8,956 bases of DNA, from NCBI GenBank assembly GCA_035272265.1, contig DATEQV010000338.1:1-8956 (forward strand). Direction: 5' to 3'. The position numbers and the translations under genes were made by a program. The notes below the pieces were generated by a model. It was not told where the DNA came from. It was given only the letters and a program-made list of their open reading frames with translations, and did no database searches. Below, piece after piece: positions 1 to 7,055 of this stretch; positions within the stretch are counted from its first letter, which is position 1, and every line of letters starts with the position of its first letter. This DNA is from Acidisphaera sp035272265. GTDB lineage: Bacteria > Pseudomonadota > Alphaproteobacteria > Acetobacterales > Acetobacteraceae.

Positions 1-1558
1 CTTCGACGGACCGTGGTATGGGCGGCGCTACCCGGATGTCGCGCTGATGAACGCCAATCCGCTGCTGCACTACAAGCGGGTCGGCGAGGTGCAGGGGCGC
101 GAGACTAGGCCCGTCACGACGATCTCGCCGCCATTGCTGCCGCTCACCGACGCGGGATACGCGCGCTGGGTTGCCGAGGCCGAGCCGCGCCGTGCCGCCC
201 CGCCGCCCGCTTCGCGCGCGCTGCCGATCGTGATCCCCGGCCCGGCCGTCGTGATACCGGCGGACGCCGATTGGTGCCTCGTGCTGGCGCCGGACGCCAC
301 GCTCGCGCCTGATGCATTGGCGCGCATCCTGCACGCAGTGGCTACGACCGGCGACATCGACGTCGTCACCGCCGACGAGGACGTGCGGCGGCCCGACGGC
401 ACGCGCTGCGCGCCGATGTTCAAGCCGGGCTGGGACCCCGATCTGCTGCTGGCAACAGGCTACGTGGGCAGCGGCGTCGCCGTGCGCAGCACCGTGTTGC
501 GCGCGCTGGCTCCGGACGCGCTCGAGTCGGTGCAGGCCCTGTTGCTGGCGCTGCATGCCCGCATCGATACCGACCGGACGGTGCACGTGCCGCATGTGCT
601 GTTCCACGCGCCGCAGCCGCCCGCCTGGCCAGCCGCTCCGGTCGCCGCCTATCTGGCCGGGCGCGCCCGGGTGACCGAGGCGGGGCGCGCACTGCGGATC
701 TCTCGCCCGCTGCCGCAACCGGCGCCGCTCGTCTCGGTGCTGATCCCAACCCGAGATCGCGCCAACCTGCTGGAGCGCTGCATCGACGGGTTGCTGAACG
801 CGACGGACTACGCGTGCCTCGAGATCGTCGTCTTTGACAACGACAGCCGCGAGTCCCGCACACGCAGCCTGCTCGCCCGGCTGTCGCAGGACGTTCGCGT
901 GCGGGTCATCCGGGACGAGCAGCCGTTCGACTGGTGCCGGGCGAACAACCGGGCGGCCGAGGCGGCACGGGGCGAGCTGCTGCTGCTGCTCAACAACGAC
1001 GTGTTCGTGCGCGATCGCGACTGGATGACGGAGATGGTGTCGCACGCGCTGCGTCCGGACGTGGGCGCGGTTGGTGCCCGCCTGCTCTATCCGGACGGCC
1101 GCCTGCAGCATGCCGGCGTGGTGATGCATCCGCCGAGCCTCGCTTCGCATGTGATGCGCTTCGCGCCGGCCGGCGAGCCCGGCCCGTTCGGCAGCTTCCA
1201 TGCCGTGCGCTCGGTCGCCGCGGTCACCGGGGCGTGCCTGATGCTGCGCAAGTCGGTCTTCGAGGAGGTCGGCGGCTTGGCCGAAGGCGACCTTCCGGTC
1301 ACCCTCAACGACGTCGACCTCTGCCTGCGCATCCGTGCCGCCGGCTATCGCATCGTCTACACGCCGCACGCGTGCCTCACTCACATGGAAGGCGTCAGCC
1401 GCGAGTCGGACCTCGAGCCCGCGCAGTTCACCCGCCGCCTGCGCGAGTGGACCGTGCTGCGCAAGCGCCTCGGCGACGCAGGCGACCGCGACCTGTACCT
1501 GAATCCGAACTTCGCGCTCGGCGACGAGACCCTGATGTTCGCCCCGCCTGCGGGCTGA
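1..1558 (+). CDS. Family 2 glycosyltransferase, two GT-A-like modules (5'-truncated by window edge)
   Basis: The frame is open to the left edge: codons from base 2 read FDGPWYGRRYPDVAL before the first internal ATG at 47, and this matches the tryptophan/YPDVA lead-in common in surface-polysaccharide glycosyltransferases, so 47 is not the start. About 518 residues are visible. Numbering from the codon at 47, residues 60-190 resemble the second half of a GT2 domain (DEDVRRPDG at 110-118, FKPGWDPDLLL at 125-135) but lack the N-terminal sugar-nucleotide strand. Residues 227-450 form a complete GT2 domain: PLVSVLIPTRDR at 227, the metal-binding NND at 316-318, and NDVDLCLR at 421-428 with the probable catalytic aspartate. 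Known role of the family: transfer of sugars from nucleotide sugars to O-antigen, capsule or similar glycans at the cytoplasmic membrane face. The donor and product cannot be read from sequence. It ends with TGA at 1556-1558, 9 bases from the converging MFS gene. Confidence 0.9.
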   Translation, partial: FDGPWYGRRYPDVALMNANPLLHYKRVGEVQGRETRPVTTISPPLLPLTDAGYARWVAEAEPRRAAPPPASRALPIVIPGPAVVIPADADWCLVLAPDATLAPDALARILHAVATTGDIDVVTADEDVRRPDGTRCAPMFKPGWDPDLLLATGYVGSGVAVRSTVLRALAPDALESVQALLLALHARIDTDRTVHVPHVLFHAPQPPAWPAAPVAAYLAGRARVTEAGRALRISRPLPQPAPLVSVLIPTRDRANLLERCIDGLLNATDYACLEIVVFDNDSRESRTRSLLARLSQDVRVRVIRDEQPFDWCRANNRAAEAARGELLLLLNNDVFVRDRDWMTEMVSHALRPDVGAVGARLLYPDGRLQHAGVVMHPPSLASHVMRFAPAGEPGPFGSFHAVRSVAAVTGACLMLRKSVFEEVGGLAEGDLPVTLNDVDLCLRIRAAGYRIVYTPHACLTHMEGVSRESDLEPAQFTRRLREWTVLRKRLGDAGDRDLYLNPNFALGDETLMFAPPAG

Positions 1559-1567
1559 GCGCGGGCG

Positions 1568-3013
1568 TCACACGCTCGACAACGGCGGCGCCACTTCCTC
1601 GAGCGGCTTGCGCTCGGCCGGCACGCCCAAGGCCAGTTCCACCAATCCCGCACCGATCATCAGCGCACCGGCGAGCAGGTGCCCGAGTCGTATGCCGGAT
1701 CGCTCGCTGCTCTCCAGCAGCGCGCCGAACACCGCCGGGCCCGCGATGCCGCCGATGCCGGTGCCGAGCGCGTAGAACACGCTGATCGCCACCGCGCGCA
1801 TCTCGAGCGGGAAGCTCTCGCCGACCGTCAGGTAGGCGGAACTCGCCGCCGCACTCGCGACGAAGAACGTCACGGTCCAGGCCGCCATCAGCCCGATTGC
1901 CGACAGCGCGCCGGTGCCGAACAGCACGCCGGTCGCGGCCAGCAGCACGCCGGAGACAACGTATGTCAGTGTGATCATCGCCTTGCGGCCGACGCTGTCG
2001 AACAGCCGGCCCAGCAGCGCAGGGCCGGCGAAGTTCCCCAGCGCGAACGGCACGAGGTACGTGCCCGCCGAGGCATCCGGCACATGGTAGAAGTGCGTCA
2101 GGATCAGCGCGTAGGTGAACAGCACCGCGTTGTAGCAGAACGCCTGCGCGCCCATCAGCGCGGTGCCGAGCACGGTGCGCCGCTTGTAGGTCGAGAACAG
2201 CGCCCGCACCGACGGCCCGAACCACGCATGCACGTCGGTGCGCAGCCGCAGCTTCTTGCCCTCCGGCTTCGGCAGCGGCCTGCCGGTCGACGCCTCCACG
2301 CGTTGCTCGATCTCGCGCATCACCGCGTCGGCATCGCCGGGGTCGCCATGCGTCATCAGCCAGCGCGGGCTTTCGGGGACGAAGCGGCGCACGAACAGCA
2401 CGCCGGCGCCGATCACCCCGCCGATGACGAAAGCGAGCCGCCAGCCCCAGAAGCCGCCGGCCAGCTTCTGCACCGCGTCCGCGCCCACGCCGCCGAGCGC
2501 CGCGCCGACCCAGTACGAGCCGTTGATGCACAGATCGGTCAGGCCGCGTCGCCGCGCCGGGATCAGCTCCTGGATCGTCGCATTCACCGCGGCGTACTCG
2601 CCGCCGATTCCTGTGCCGGTGATGAAGCGGAAGAACGCGAACGACCACAGGTCCCAGGCCGTGCCAGACGCGATGGTGCCGAGCAGGTAGATCGTCAGCG
2701 TCACGGTGAACAGCTTCTTGCGGCCCAGCCGGTCGGTCAGCCAGCCGAAGAACAGGGCGCCGATCACCGCGCCCGCGAGGTACGCGCTCGCCGTCCATCC
2801 CATCTGGCCGCCGCGCAACCCAAGCCCGCCCTGCCCGCTGGCGATGGCGGGTGACAGCGAGCCGACCAGCGTCACCTCCAGCCCGTCGAGGATCCAGGTG
2901 ATCCCCAGCGCGAAGATCACCAGCCAGTGAAACCGCGCCCAGGGCAGCCGGTCGAGCCGCGCGGGGACATCGGTCTCGGCGACGTTCGCGCCCGCGTGTG
3001 TTGCCGCGTCCAT
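1568..3013 (-). CDS. MFS transporter, 12 TM, sugar-porter-like motifs
   Basis: A 481-residue inner-membrane secondary transporter, the usual length for 12-helix major facilitator proteins. Visible motifs: an aspartate in TM1 (ILDGLEVTLVG, 41-51); the loop 2-3 signature GWLTDRLGRKK (90-100); RFITGTGIGGEY in TM4 (129-140); PESPRWL (213-219) after TM6; the repeat of the loop signature in the second half, GRLFDSVGRK (335-344); and GESFPLEMRA (398-407). The central cytoplasmic loop spans about 220-275. These motifs are shared by sugar porters and the related aromatic/organic-acid and nicotinate carriers, so direction and substrate are not assigned. The ATG at 3011-3013 lies 38 bases after the mlaF stop, without an obvious Shine-Dalgarno, so it may depend on the upstream message. 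It is the last gene of the leftward unit and occupies the place where mlaD often lies. Two basic and acidic residues near the N-terminus precede TM1 at about 30; no signal peptide is expected. Confidence 0.88.
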   Translation of the reverse strand: MDAATHAGANVAETDVPARLDRLPWARFHWLVIFALGITWILDGLEVTLVGSLSPAIASGQGGLGLRGGQMGWTASAYLAGAVIGALFFGWLTDRLGRKKLFTVTLTIYLLGTIASGTAWDLWSFAFFRFITGTGIGGEYAAVNATIQELIPARRRGLTDLCINGSYWVGAALGGVGADAVQKLAGGFWGWRLAFVIGGVIGAGVLFVRRFVPESPRWLMTHGDPGDADAVMREIEQRVEASTGRPLPKPEGKKLRLRTDVHAWFGPSVRALFSTYKRRTVLGTALMGAQAFCYNAVLFTYALILTHFYHVPDASAGTYLVPFALGNFAGPALLGRLFDSVGRKAMITLTYVVSGVLLAATGVLFGTGALSAIGLMAAWTVTFFVASAAASSAYLTVGESFPLEMRAVAISVFYALGTGIGGIAGPAVFGALLESSERSGIRLGHLLAGALMIGAGLVELALGVPAERKPLEEVAPPLSSV

Positions 3014-3051
3014 CGCGGCGGAACGGCGCGGCGCGGCTGAGGTTCCGGCGC

Positions 3052-3840
3052 CTACCTGCGCAGCTCCATCTGAATCGGCCCTTCTCGCCGTCCGTGGGTG
3101 AACTGGTCGACCTCCGGGTTGCCGCTGTCCATCAGCGCGGTCGCCGGGCCGGACCAGATGATCCGCCCGTGATTGAGCATCGCGGCGGTGTCGCCGATGC
3201 GCCGCGCACTTGCCATGTCATGCGTGATCGCGACCGCGGTGCTGCCGAGGCGGCGGACGCAATCGTTGATGAGCCCGTCGATCACCGCGCCCATGATCGG
3301 ATCGAGCCCCGTCGTCGGCTCGTCGAAGAACAGGATGTCGGGACGCGGGGCGATGGCGCGCGCGAGTGCCACGCGCTTCTGCATGCCGCCGGACAGCTCC
3401 GCGGGCGACAGGTCGCCCACGCTCGGCGCCAGTCCGACCTCGCCGAGGAACTCCTCGGCCCGCTCGCGCGCCTCGTGCCGGTTGACCATCCGCCGCGCCA
3501 GCAGGCCGAAGGCGACGTTCTCCCAAACCGGCAGGCTGTCGAACAGCGCGCCGTTCTGGAACAGCATGCCGATGCGCGCGCGGGCCAACTCGCGCTCCCG
3601 CCGTCCCTGGCGGAGGATGTCGACGCCGTCGATCTCGATGACGCCCTCGTCCGGTTCGAGCAGCCCGAGCACGCATTTCAGCAGCACCGACTTGCCGGTC
3701 CCCGAGCCGCCGATCACCACCATCGAACTCGCCGCCGGCACGTCGAGATCGACGCCGTCCAGCACGACCTTCTCGCCGAACGACTTGCACAGGCCGCGGA
3801 TGCGGATCTTCGGCGTCGCCCCGCCTGTCGTCGCGCTCAT
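3052..3840 (-). CDS. mlaF: ABC transporter ATP-binding protein, MlaF-type (phospholipid/MCE transport)
   Basis: 262 residues, normal for the ATPase of the Mla/Ttg2/MCE lipid transporters. The sequence shows Walker A GGSGTGKS (44-51), Q-loop glutamine at about 95 (MLFQNGALFDSLPVWENV, typical of MlaF), signature LSGGMQKR (149-156), Walker B ILFFDEP (169-175), the D-loop GLDP, and switch histidine H207 in ITHDM. Known role: two copies hydrolyse ATP to power phospholipid movement between inner and outer membrane through MlaE with a periplasmic MlaD ring. The ATG at 3838-3840 overlaps the mlaE stop as ATGA (3837-3840), which fixes the start; the frame runs open further upstream only as a shadow of mlaE. 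The C-terminal extension GNPEVDQFTHGRREGP is also family-typical. No mlaD or mlaB follows; the next gene is an MFS carrier. The symbol is by family resemblance. Confidence 0.93.
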   Translation of the reverse strand: MSATTGGATPKIRIRGLCKSFGEKVVLDGVDLDVPAASSMVVIGGSGTGKSVLLKCVLGLLEPDEGVIEIDGVDILRQGRRERELARARIGMLFQNGALFDSLPVWENVAFGLLARRMVNRHEARERAEEFLGEVGLAPSVGDLSPAELSGGMQKRVALARAIAPRPDILFFDEPTTGLDPIMGAVIDGLINDCVRRLGSTAVAITHDMASARRIGDTAAMLNHGRIIWSGPATALMDSGNPEVDQFTHGRREGPIQMELRR

Positions 3841-4622
3841 CGCGAGAAGAACGCCTCGGTCAGCACGTAGTCGAAGCCGAGGATCAGGATCGACGCGCTG
3901 ACCACCGCGTAGGTCGTCGCCGCACCCACGCCTTCGGCGCCGCCGCGGCTGTTGTAGCCCTGGAAGCAGCCCATCAGCGTCACCAGGAAGCCGAACACGC
4001 CTGCCTTCACCAGGCCCGACACCACGTCCTGCGTCTGCACGAAATCCAGCGTGCTGGTCAGGTAGCCGTGCGGATTGAACCCCAGCTTCATCGTCGCGAT
4101 GATGTAGCCGCCCAGCACGCCGAGGATGTCGGCGATCACCACGAGGCAAGGCAGTGCGATGATGCCCGCCAGCAGCCGGGGTGCCACCAGGTATTTCATC
4201 GGATTGGTCGACAGCGTGCGCAGCGCGTCGATCTGGTCGGTCACCCGCATGGTGCCGATCTCGGCCGCCATCGCCGCACCCACGCGCCCCGCCACCATCA
4301 GCCCGGCCAGCACCGGCCCGAGTTCGCGCGTGACCGACAGCACGACGACGTTGGCGACCGCGCTTTCGGCCGAGAAGCGCGCGAACCCGGTATAGGACTG
4401 CAGCGCCAGCACCATGCCGGTGAAGATCGCCGTCAGCGCCACGACGGGCAGGCTGAAATAGCCGATCTCCAGCAGCGCGCGTCCGAAGGCGCGCCAATAG
4501 AACGGCGGGCGCGTGATGTGCGACAGGCCGGACGCGGCGAACATGCCGAGCGCGCCCGCACCCCGGCACGCCACGATGAGCCCGCGCCCGATCGCGGCGA
4601 GCATATCGAGCAGCGCGTTCAC
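3837..4622 (-). CDS. mlaE: ABC transporter permease, MlaE/YrbE family
   Basis: 261 residues, the standard length of MlaE permeases, without the extra N-terminal STAS domain that some alphaproteobacterial homologues carry. An N-terminal amphipathic stretch (1-45) is followed by about five membrane segments. The family signature is clear: TGMVLALQ (68-75), TRELGPVLAGLMVAGRVGAAMAAEIGTM split over 98-125, and VTDQIDALRTL (127-137), the cytoplasmic coupling helix that contacts the ATPase. Known role: membrane core of the phospholipid transporter that maintains outer-membrane lipid asymmetry. The start is GTG (4620-4622) and overlaps the alr stop as GTGA (4619-4622); its stop overlaps the mlaF start as ATGA. 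The two overlaps imply coupled translation of alr, mlaE and mlaF. The symbol is by family resemblance. Confidence 0.93.
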   Translation of the reverse strand: MNALLDMLAAIGRGLIVACRGAGALGMFAASGLSHITRPPFYWRAFGRALLEIGYFSLPVVALTAIFTGMVLALQSYTGFARFSAESAVANVVVLSVTRELGPVLAGLMVAGRVGAAMAAEIGTMRVTDQIDALRTLSTNPMKYLVAPRLLAGIIALPCLVVIADILGVLGGYIIATMKLGFNPHGYLTSTLDFVQTQDVVSGLVKAGVFGFLVTLMGCFQGYNSRGGAEGVGAATTYAVVSASILILGFDYVLTEAFFSR

Positions 4623-5719
4623 GCCGGCGTGTAGATCCGCTCGCAGCGCCGGGCGAGCGCGGTCAGGACCTCGTAGCCGTTCGTGCCGGCAGCCTCCGCC
4701 GCGTCGTCGGGGGTGCAGTGCGGGCCGATCAGCTCGATCCAGTCGCCTGGCCGCAGATGCGGCGCGGCGGACGCGTCGTAGGTGGTCAGGTCCATGGAGA
4801 CGCGACCTACCAGCGGCAGACGCACCCCGTCAAAGAAGGCGGCGCCCCGGTTGGAGTGGCTGCGCAGCCAGCCGTCCGCGTAGCCGATGCCCGCAACGGC
4901 AAGGCGCATCGGCGCCGCTGCGGTGAAGGTCGCGTTGTAACCGACGCTGTCGCCGGCGCGCAGATCGCGCAGCTGCAGCACGCGCGCATGCAGGGTCACG
5001 GCCGGCGCCATCGGGTTCGCGCGGCCCGGCGTCGGGTTGATGCCGTACAGCGCCGCACCCGGACGCGCGAGGTCGGAGCGGAACGCGTCGCCGAGGAAGA
5101 TGCCCGAGGAGTTGGCGAAACTGGTCGGCACATGCGGGAAGTGCGCGCAAGCGGAGGCAAAGCGCGCATGTTGGGCGGCGTTGACCGGCTGCTCCGGCGC
5201 CTCCGACGACACCAGGTGCGTCATGACGTAGCGCAGGTCGATGCCGCGCAGGCGGTCGGGGTTGGCGCCCAGGGCGACGTCCGCCTCCGGCAGGCCCAGC
5301 CGGTTCATGCCGGTGTCGACGTGGAGCATCGCCGCGCCGGACCGGCCCCGCGCGCGGCAGGACGACGCCCAGTCGTCGATCTCCGCCAGCGTGCCGAGCA
5401 CCGGGGCGATGTCGTCGTCCAGGAAAGCGTCGGCCGCGCCGGGCGGCAGGCCGTTGAGCACGGCGAGGAACGCGGACGGGATCGCCGGGCGCACGGCGCG
5501 GGCCTCGGCGAGATGGGCGACGAAGAAGTGCCGGCAGCCCTCGGCGTAGAGCCGGGCGGCGATCGGGATCGCGCCGAGCCCGTAGCCGTCGGCCTTGACG
5601 ACCGCGGCGGTGGGCGCGCCATGACGGTCGCGCAGTGTCCGCCAGTTCGCCGCGATCGCGTCGAGGTCGACGGTCAGCCGCGCCGCATGGCCGGCCGGCG
5701 GTTGGGAACGGGCCTTCAT
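4619..5719 (-). CDS. alr: Alanine racemase (PLP-dependent)
   Basis: Interconverts L- and D-alanine, supplying D-Ala for peptidoglycan, in the cytoplasm as a PLP homodimer. The chosen start ATG (5717-5719) gives 366 residues, the normal family length. Three codons upstream an in-frame GTG at 5726-5728 would give 369; the ATG is preferred because it overlaps the rsmD stop as ATGA, the same junction used by the other genes here. With numbering from the GTG form, the PLP lysine is K45 in VVKADGYG, HVDTGMNRLGL is at 136-146 (R143 positions the catalytic tyrosine), the Ser/Asn-Ser phosphate-binding region is at SFANSSG (203-209), the second catalytic base Y264 is in GYNATF, and GRVSMDLT lies at 308-315. 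All key residues are present, so it should be active. Biosynthetic alr and catabolic dadX cannot be told apart by sequence alone, but the absence of dadA nearby and the housekeeping neighbours favour alr. Confidence 0.95.
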   Translation of the reverse strand: MKARSQPPAGHAARLTVDLDAIAANWRTLRDRHGAPTAAVVKADGYGLGAIPIAARLYAEGCRHFFVAHLAEARAVRPAIPSAFLAVLNGLPPGAADAFLDDDIAPVLGTLAEIDDWASSCRARGRSGAAMLHVDTGMNRLGLPEADVALGANPDRLRGIDLRYVMTHLVSSEAPEQPVNAAQHARFASACAHFPHVPTSFANSSGIFLGDAFRSDLARPGAALYGINPTPGRANPMAPAVTLHARVLQLRDLRAGDSVGYNATFTAAAPMRLAVAGIGYADGWLRSHSNRGAAFFDGVRLPLVGRVSMDLTTYDASAAPHLRPGDWIELIGPHCTPDDAAEAAGTNGYEVLTALARRCERIYTPA

Positions 5720-6306
5720 GCCCCGCACGCTATCGCTTGCGGCGCCGTTGCGTCACCGACGCGCCGCACGGATACGCGCGCGGCGCCATAGGTGCGCTCA
5801 TCGAGGACGTCCGGCCCCAGGGACTCGGGCCAGGACAGAGCGTCGGAGCGGGCGGTTTCGGCGACGACGATGGCGCCGGGGGCGAACCATCCGGCCGCTG
5901 CCAGCGCGGCGGCGGCGCGCGGGACAAGATCCTGTCCGTACGGCGGATCGAGGAACACCAGCCGGCACGGCCGGCCCGCGGGAGGCGCGCAGGCGTCGGC
6001 GGCCAGGATGTCCGCGTCGGCCCGGCACACCGCGACGTTGCGGCGCAAGGCGGCGAGGGCGGCAGGGTCGCGCTCGATGAACGTGGCATGCGCGGCGCCG
6101 CGCGACAGCGCTTCCAGCCCCATCGCCCCGGTGCCGGCGAAGGCATCGAGCACGTGCGAGCCCTCGATCAGGTCGCGGCCGCCCCAGGCGGCGTGCAGCA
6201 GCATGTCGAAGATCGCCTGCCGCGCGCGGTCGGATGTCGGACGGGTCGCCGTGCCCGGCGGCGCCGTCAGTGCGCGCCCGCGCCAGCGTCCGGCGACGAT
6301 CCTCAT
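5716..6306 (-). CDS. rsmD: 16S rRNA (guanine(966)-N(2))-methyltransferase RsmD
   Basis: 196 residues, matching the family length. RsmD uses S-adenosylmethionine to methylate N2 of G966 of 16S rRNA during 30S assembly. The N-terminus MRIVAGRWRGRAL is the family hallmark, followed by RPTSDRARQAIFDML (22-36), the SAM-binding motif I DAFAGTGAMGLEALSRGA (54-71), acidic motif II residues E78/D80, and the catalytic DPPY (120-123). The ATG at 6304-6306 overlaps the stop of the pseudouridine synthase as ATGA (6303-6306), and its own TGA overlaps the alr start. The reading frame continues open upstream to about 7224, but that part is antisense-type noise inside the neighbouring genes. Coupling to an RsuA-family enzyme puts two rRNA-modifying enzymes side by side, an arrangement familiar from alphaproteobacteria. 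Confidence 0.95.
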   Translation of the reverse strand: MRIVAGRWRGRALTAPPGTATRPTSDRARQAIFDMLLHAAWGGRDLIEGSHVLDAFAGTGAMGLEALSRGAAHATFIERDPAALAALRRNVAVCRADADILAADACAPPAGRPCRLVFLDPPYGQDLVPRAAAALAAAGWFAPGAIVVAETARSDALSWPESLGPDVLDERTYGAARVSVRRVGDATAPQAIACGA

Positions 6307-7055
6307 GCCGTCTCGCGCGGCAGCTGGTCGCGCAGCATCCGTGCGGGGACTTCCTCGATCGCGCCGCGCGGCAGCTGGCCGAGCTGGAACGGGCCGTAGG
6401 CGACCCGGATCAGCCGCGCCACCGACAGGCCGAGATGGGCGAGGACGCGCCGCACCTCGCGGTTCTTGCCTTCGCGCAGGCTGATCGTGAGCCAGGCGTT
6501 CTCGCCCTTGCGGCTGTCCAGCCCGGCCTCGATGGGGCCGTAACGCACGCCCTCGACGGTCACCCCGCCGGCCAGCGCGGCGAGTGCGGGCGGGTCCACC
6601 GCGCCGTGCACGCGCGCGCGGTAGCGGCGCAGCCAGCCGGTGGCCGGCAGTTCCAGCCTTCGGGCGAGCGCGCCGTCGTTGGTCAGCAGCAGCAACCCCT
6701 CGCTGTTGAGGTCGAGCCGGCCGACGCTGACGACGCGGGGCATGCCGGGCGGCAGGCGTTCGAACACGGTCGGGCGGCCCTGCGGGTCGCGATGCGTCGT
6801 CATCAGCCCGGCCGGCTTGTGGTAGCGCCACAGCCTTGTGCGCTCCGGCGCGTCGACGACGGCACCGTCGACGACGACGATGTCGCCGGGCGAGACGAAC
6901 GTCGCGGGATGCTCGACGACGGCGTTGTTGAGCTTGACGCGGCGCTCGGTCAGCAGGCGTTCGGCATCGCGCCGGCTCGCGACACCCGCGCGGGCCAGCC
7001 ATTTGGCGATCCGCTCGCCGCCGTGCTCGCCACCCCGGGGGGCGGGTTCGGTCAC
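6303..7055 (-). CDS. rRNA pseudouridine synthase, RsuA/RluB family
   Basis: 250 residues with an N-terminal S4 RNA-binding domain (ERIAKWLARAGVASRRDAER, 14-33) and the RsuA-type catalytic domain. The catalytic aspartate is D115 in VGRLDLNSEGLLLLTNDG (111-128); KPAGLMTTHRDPQGRPTVFE (80-99) and EGKNREVRR (195-203) are family motifs that help bind the rRNA. Members isomerise specific uridines in 23S (RluB, U2605; RluE) or 16S (RsuA, U516). The DLNSEGLLLLTNDG form and lack of a long Lys/Arg/Gly tail lean towards RluB, but the site is not proven, so no symbol is given. The start is GTG at 7053-7055, overlapping the peptidase stop as GTGA (7052-7055); there is no better ATG. Its stop overlaps rsmD. 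Confidence 0.93.
   Translation of the reverse strand: MTEPAPRGGEHGGERIAKWLARAGVASRRDAERLLTERRVKLNNAVVEHPATFVSPGDIVVVDGAVVDAPERTRLWRYHKPAGLMTTHRDPQGRPTVFERLPPGMPRVVSVGRLDLNSEGLLLLTNDGALARRLELPATGWLRRYRARVHGAVDPPALAALAGGVTVEGVRYGPIEAGLDSRKGENAWLTISLREGKNREVRRVLAHLGLSVARLIRVAYGPFQLGQLPRGAIEEVPARMLRDQLPRETA

Noticed and set aside
47..1558. Glycosyltransferase start at ATG 47
   Set aside because: The frame is open to the window edge, and the upstream codons read a typical GT lead-in (WYGRRYPDVAL), so the gene starts before the window.
1679..2854. 391-codon plus-strand frame opposite the MFS gene
   Set aside because: Arg/Ala/Gln/His-rich antisense shadow of an obvious membrane transporter, typical of high-GC DNA.
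3019..3047. Inverted repeat CGGAAC/GTTCCG between mlaF and the MFS gene as a terminator
   Set aside because: Only a 6-bp stem with a 17-base loop and no T tract on either strand; too weak to call.
3841..4569. Upstream extension of the mlaF frame
   Set aside because: It overlaps mlaE out of frame; the ATGA junction and family N-terminus place the start at 3840.
5720..5728. GTG start for alr at 5728
   Set aside because: Possible, but the ATG at 5719 matches the 4-base overlap used at every other junction in this unit and gives normal length.
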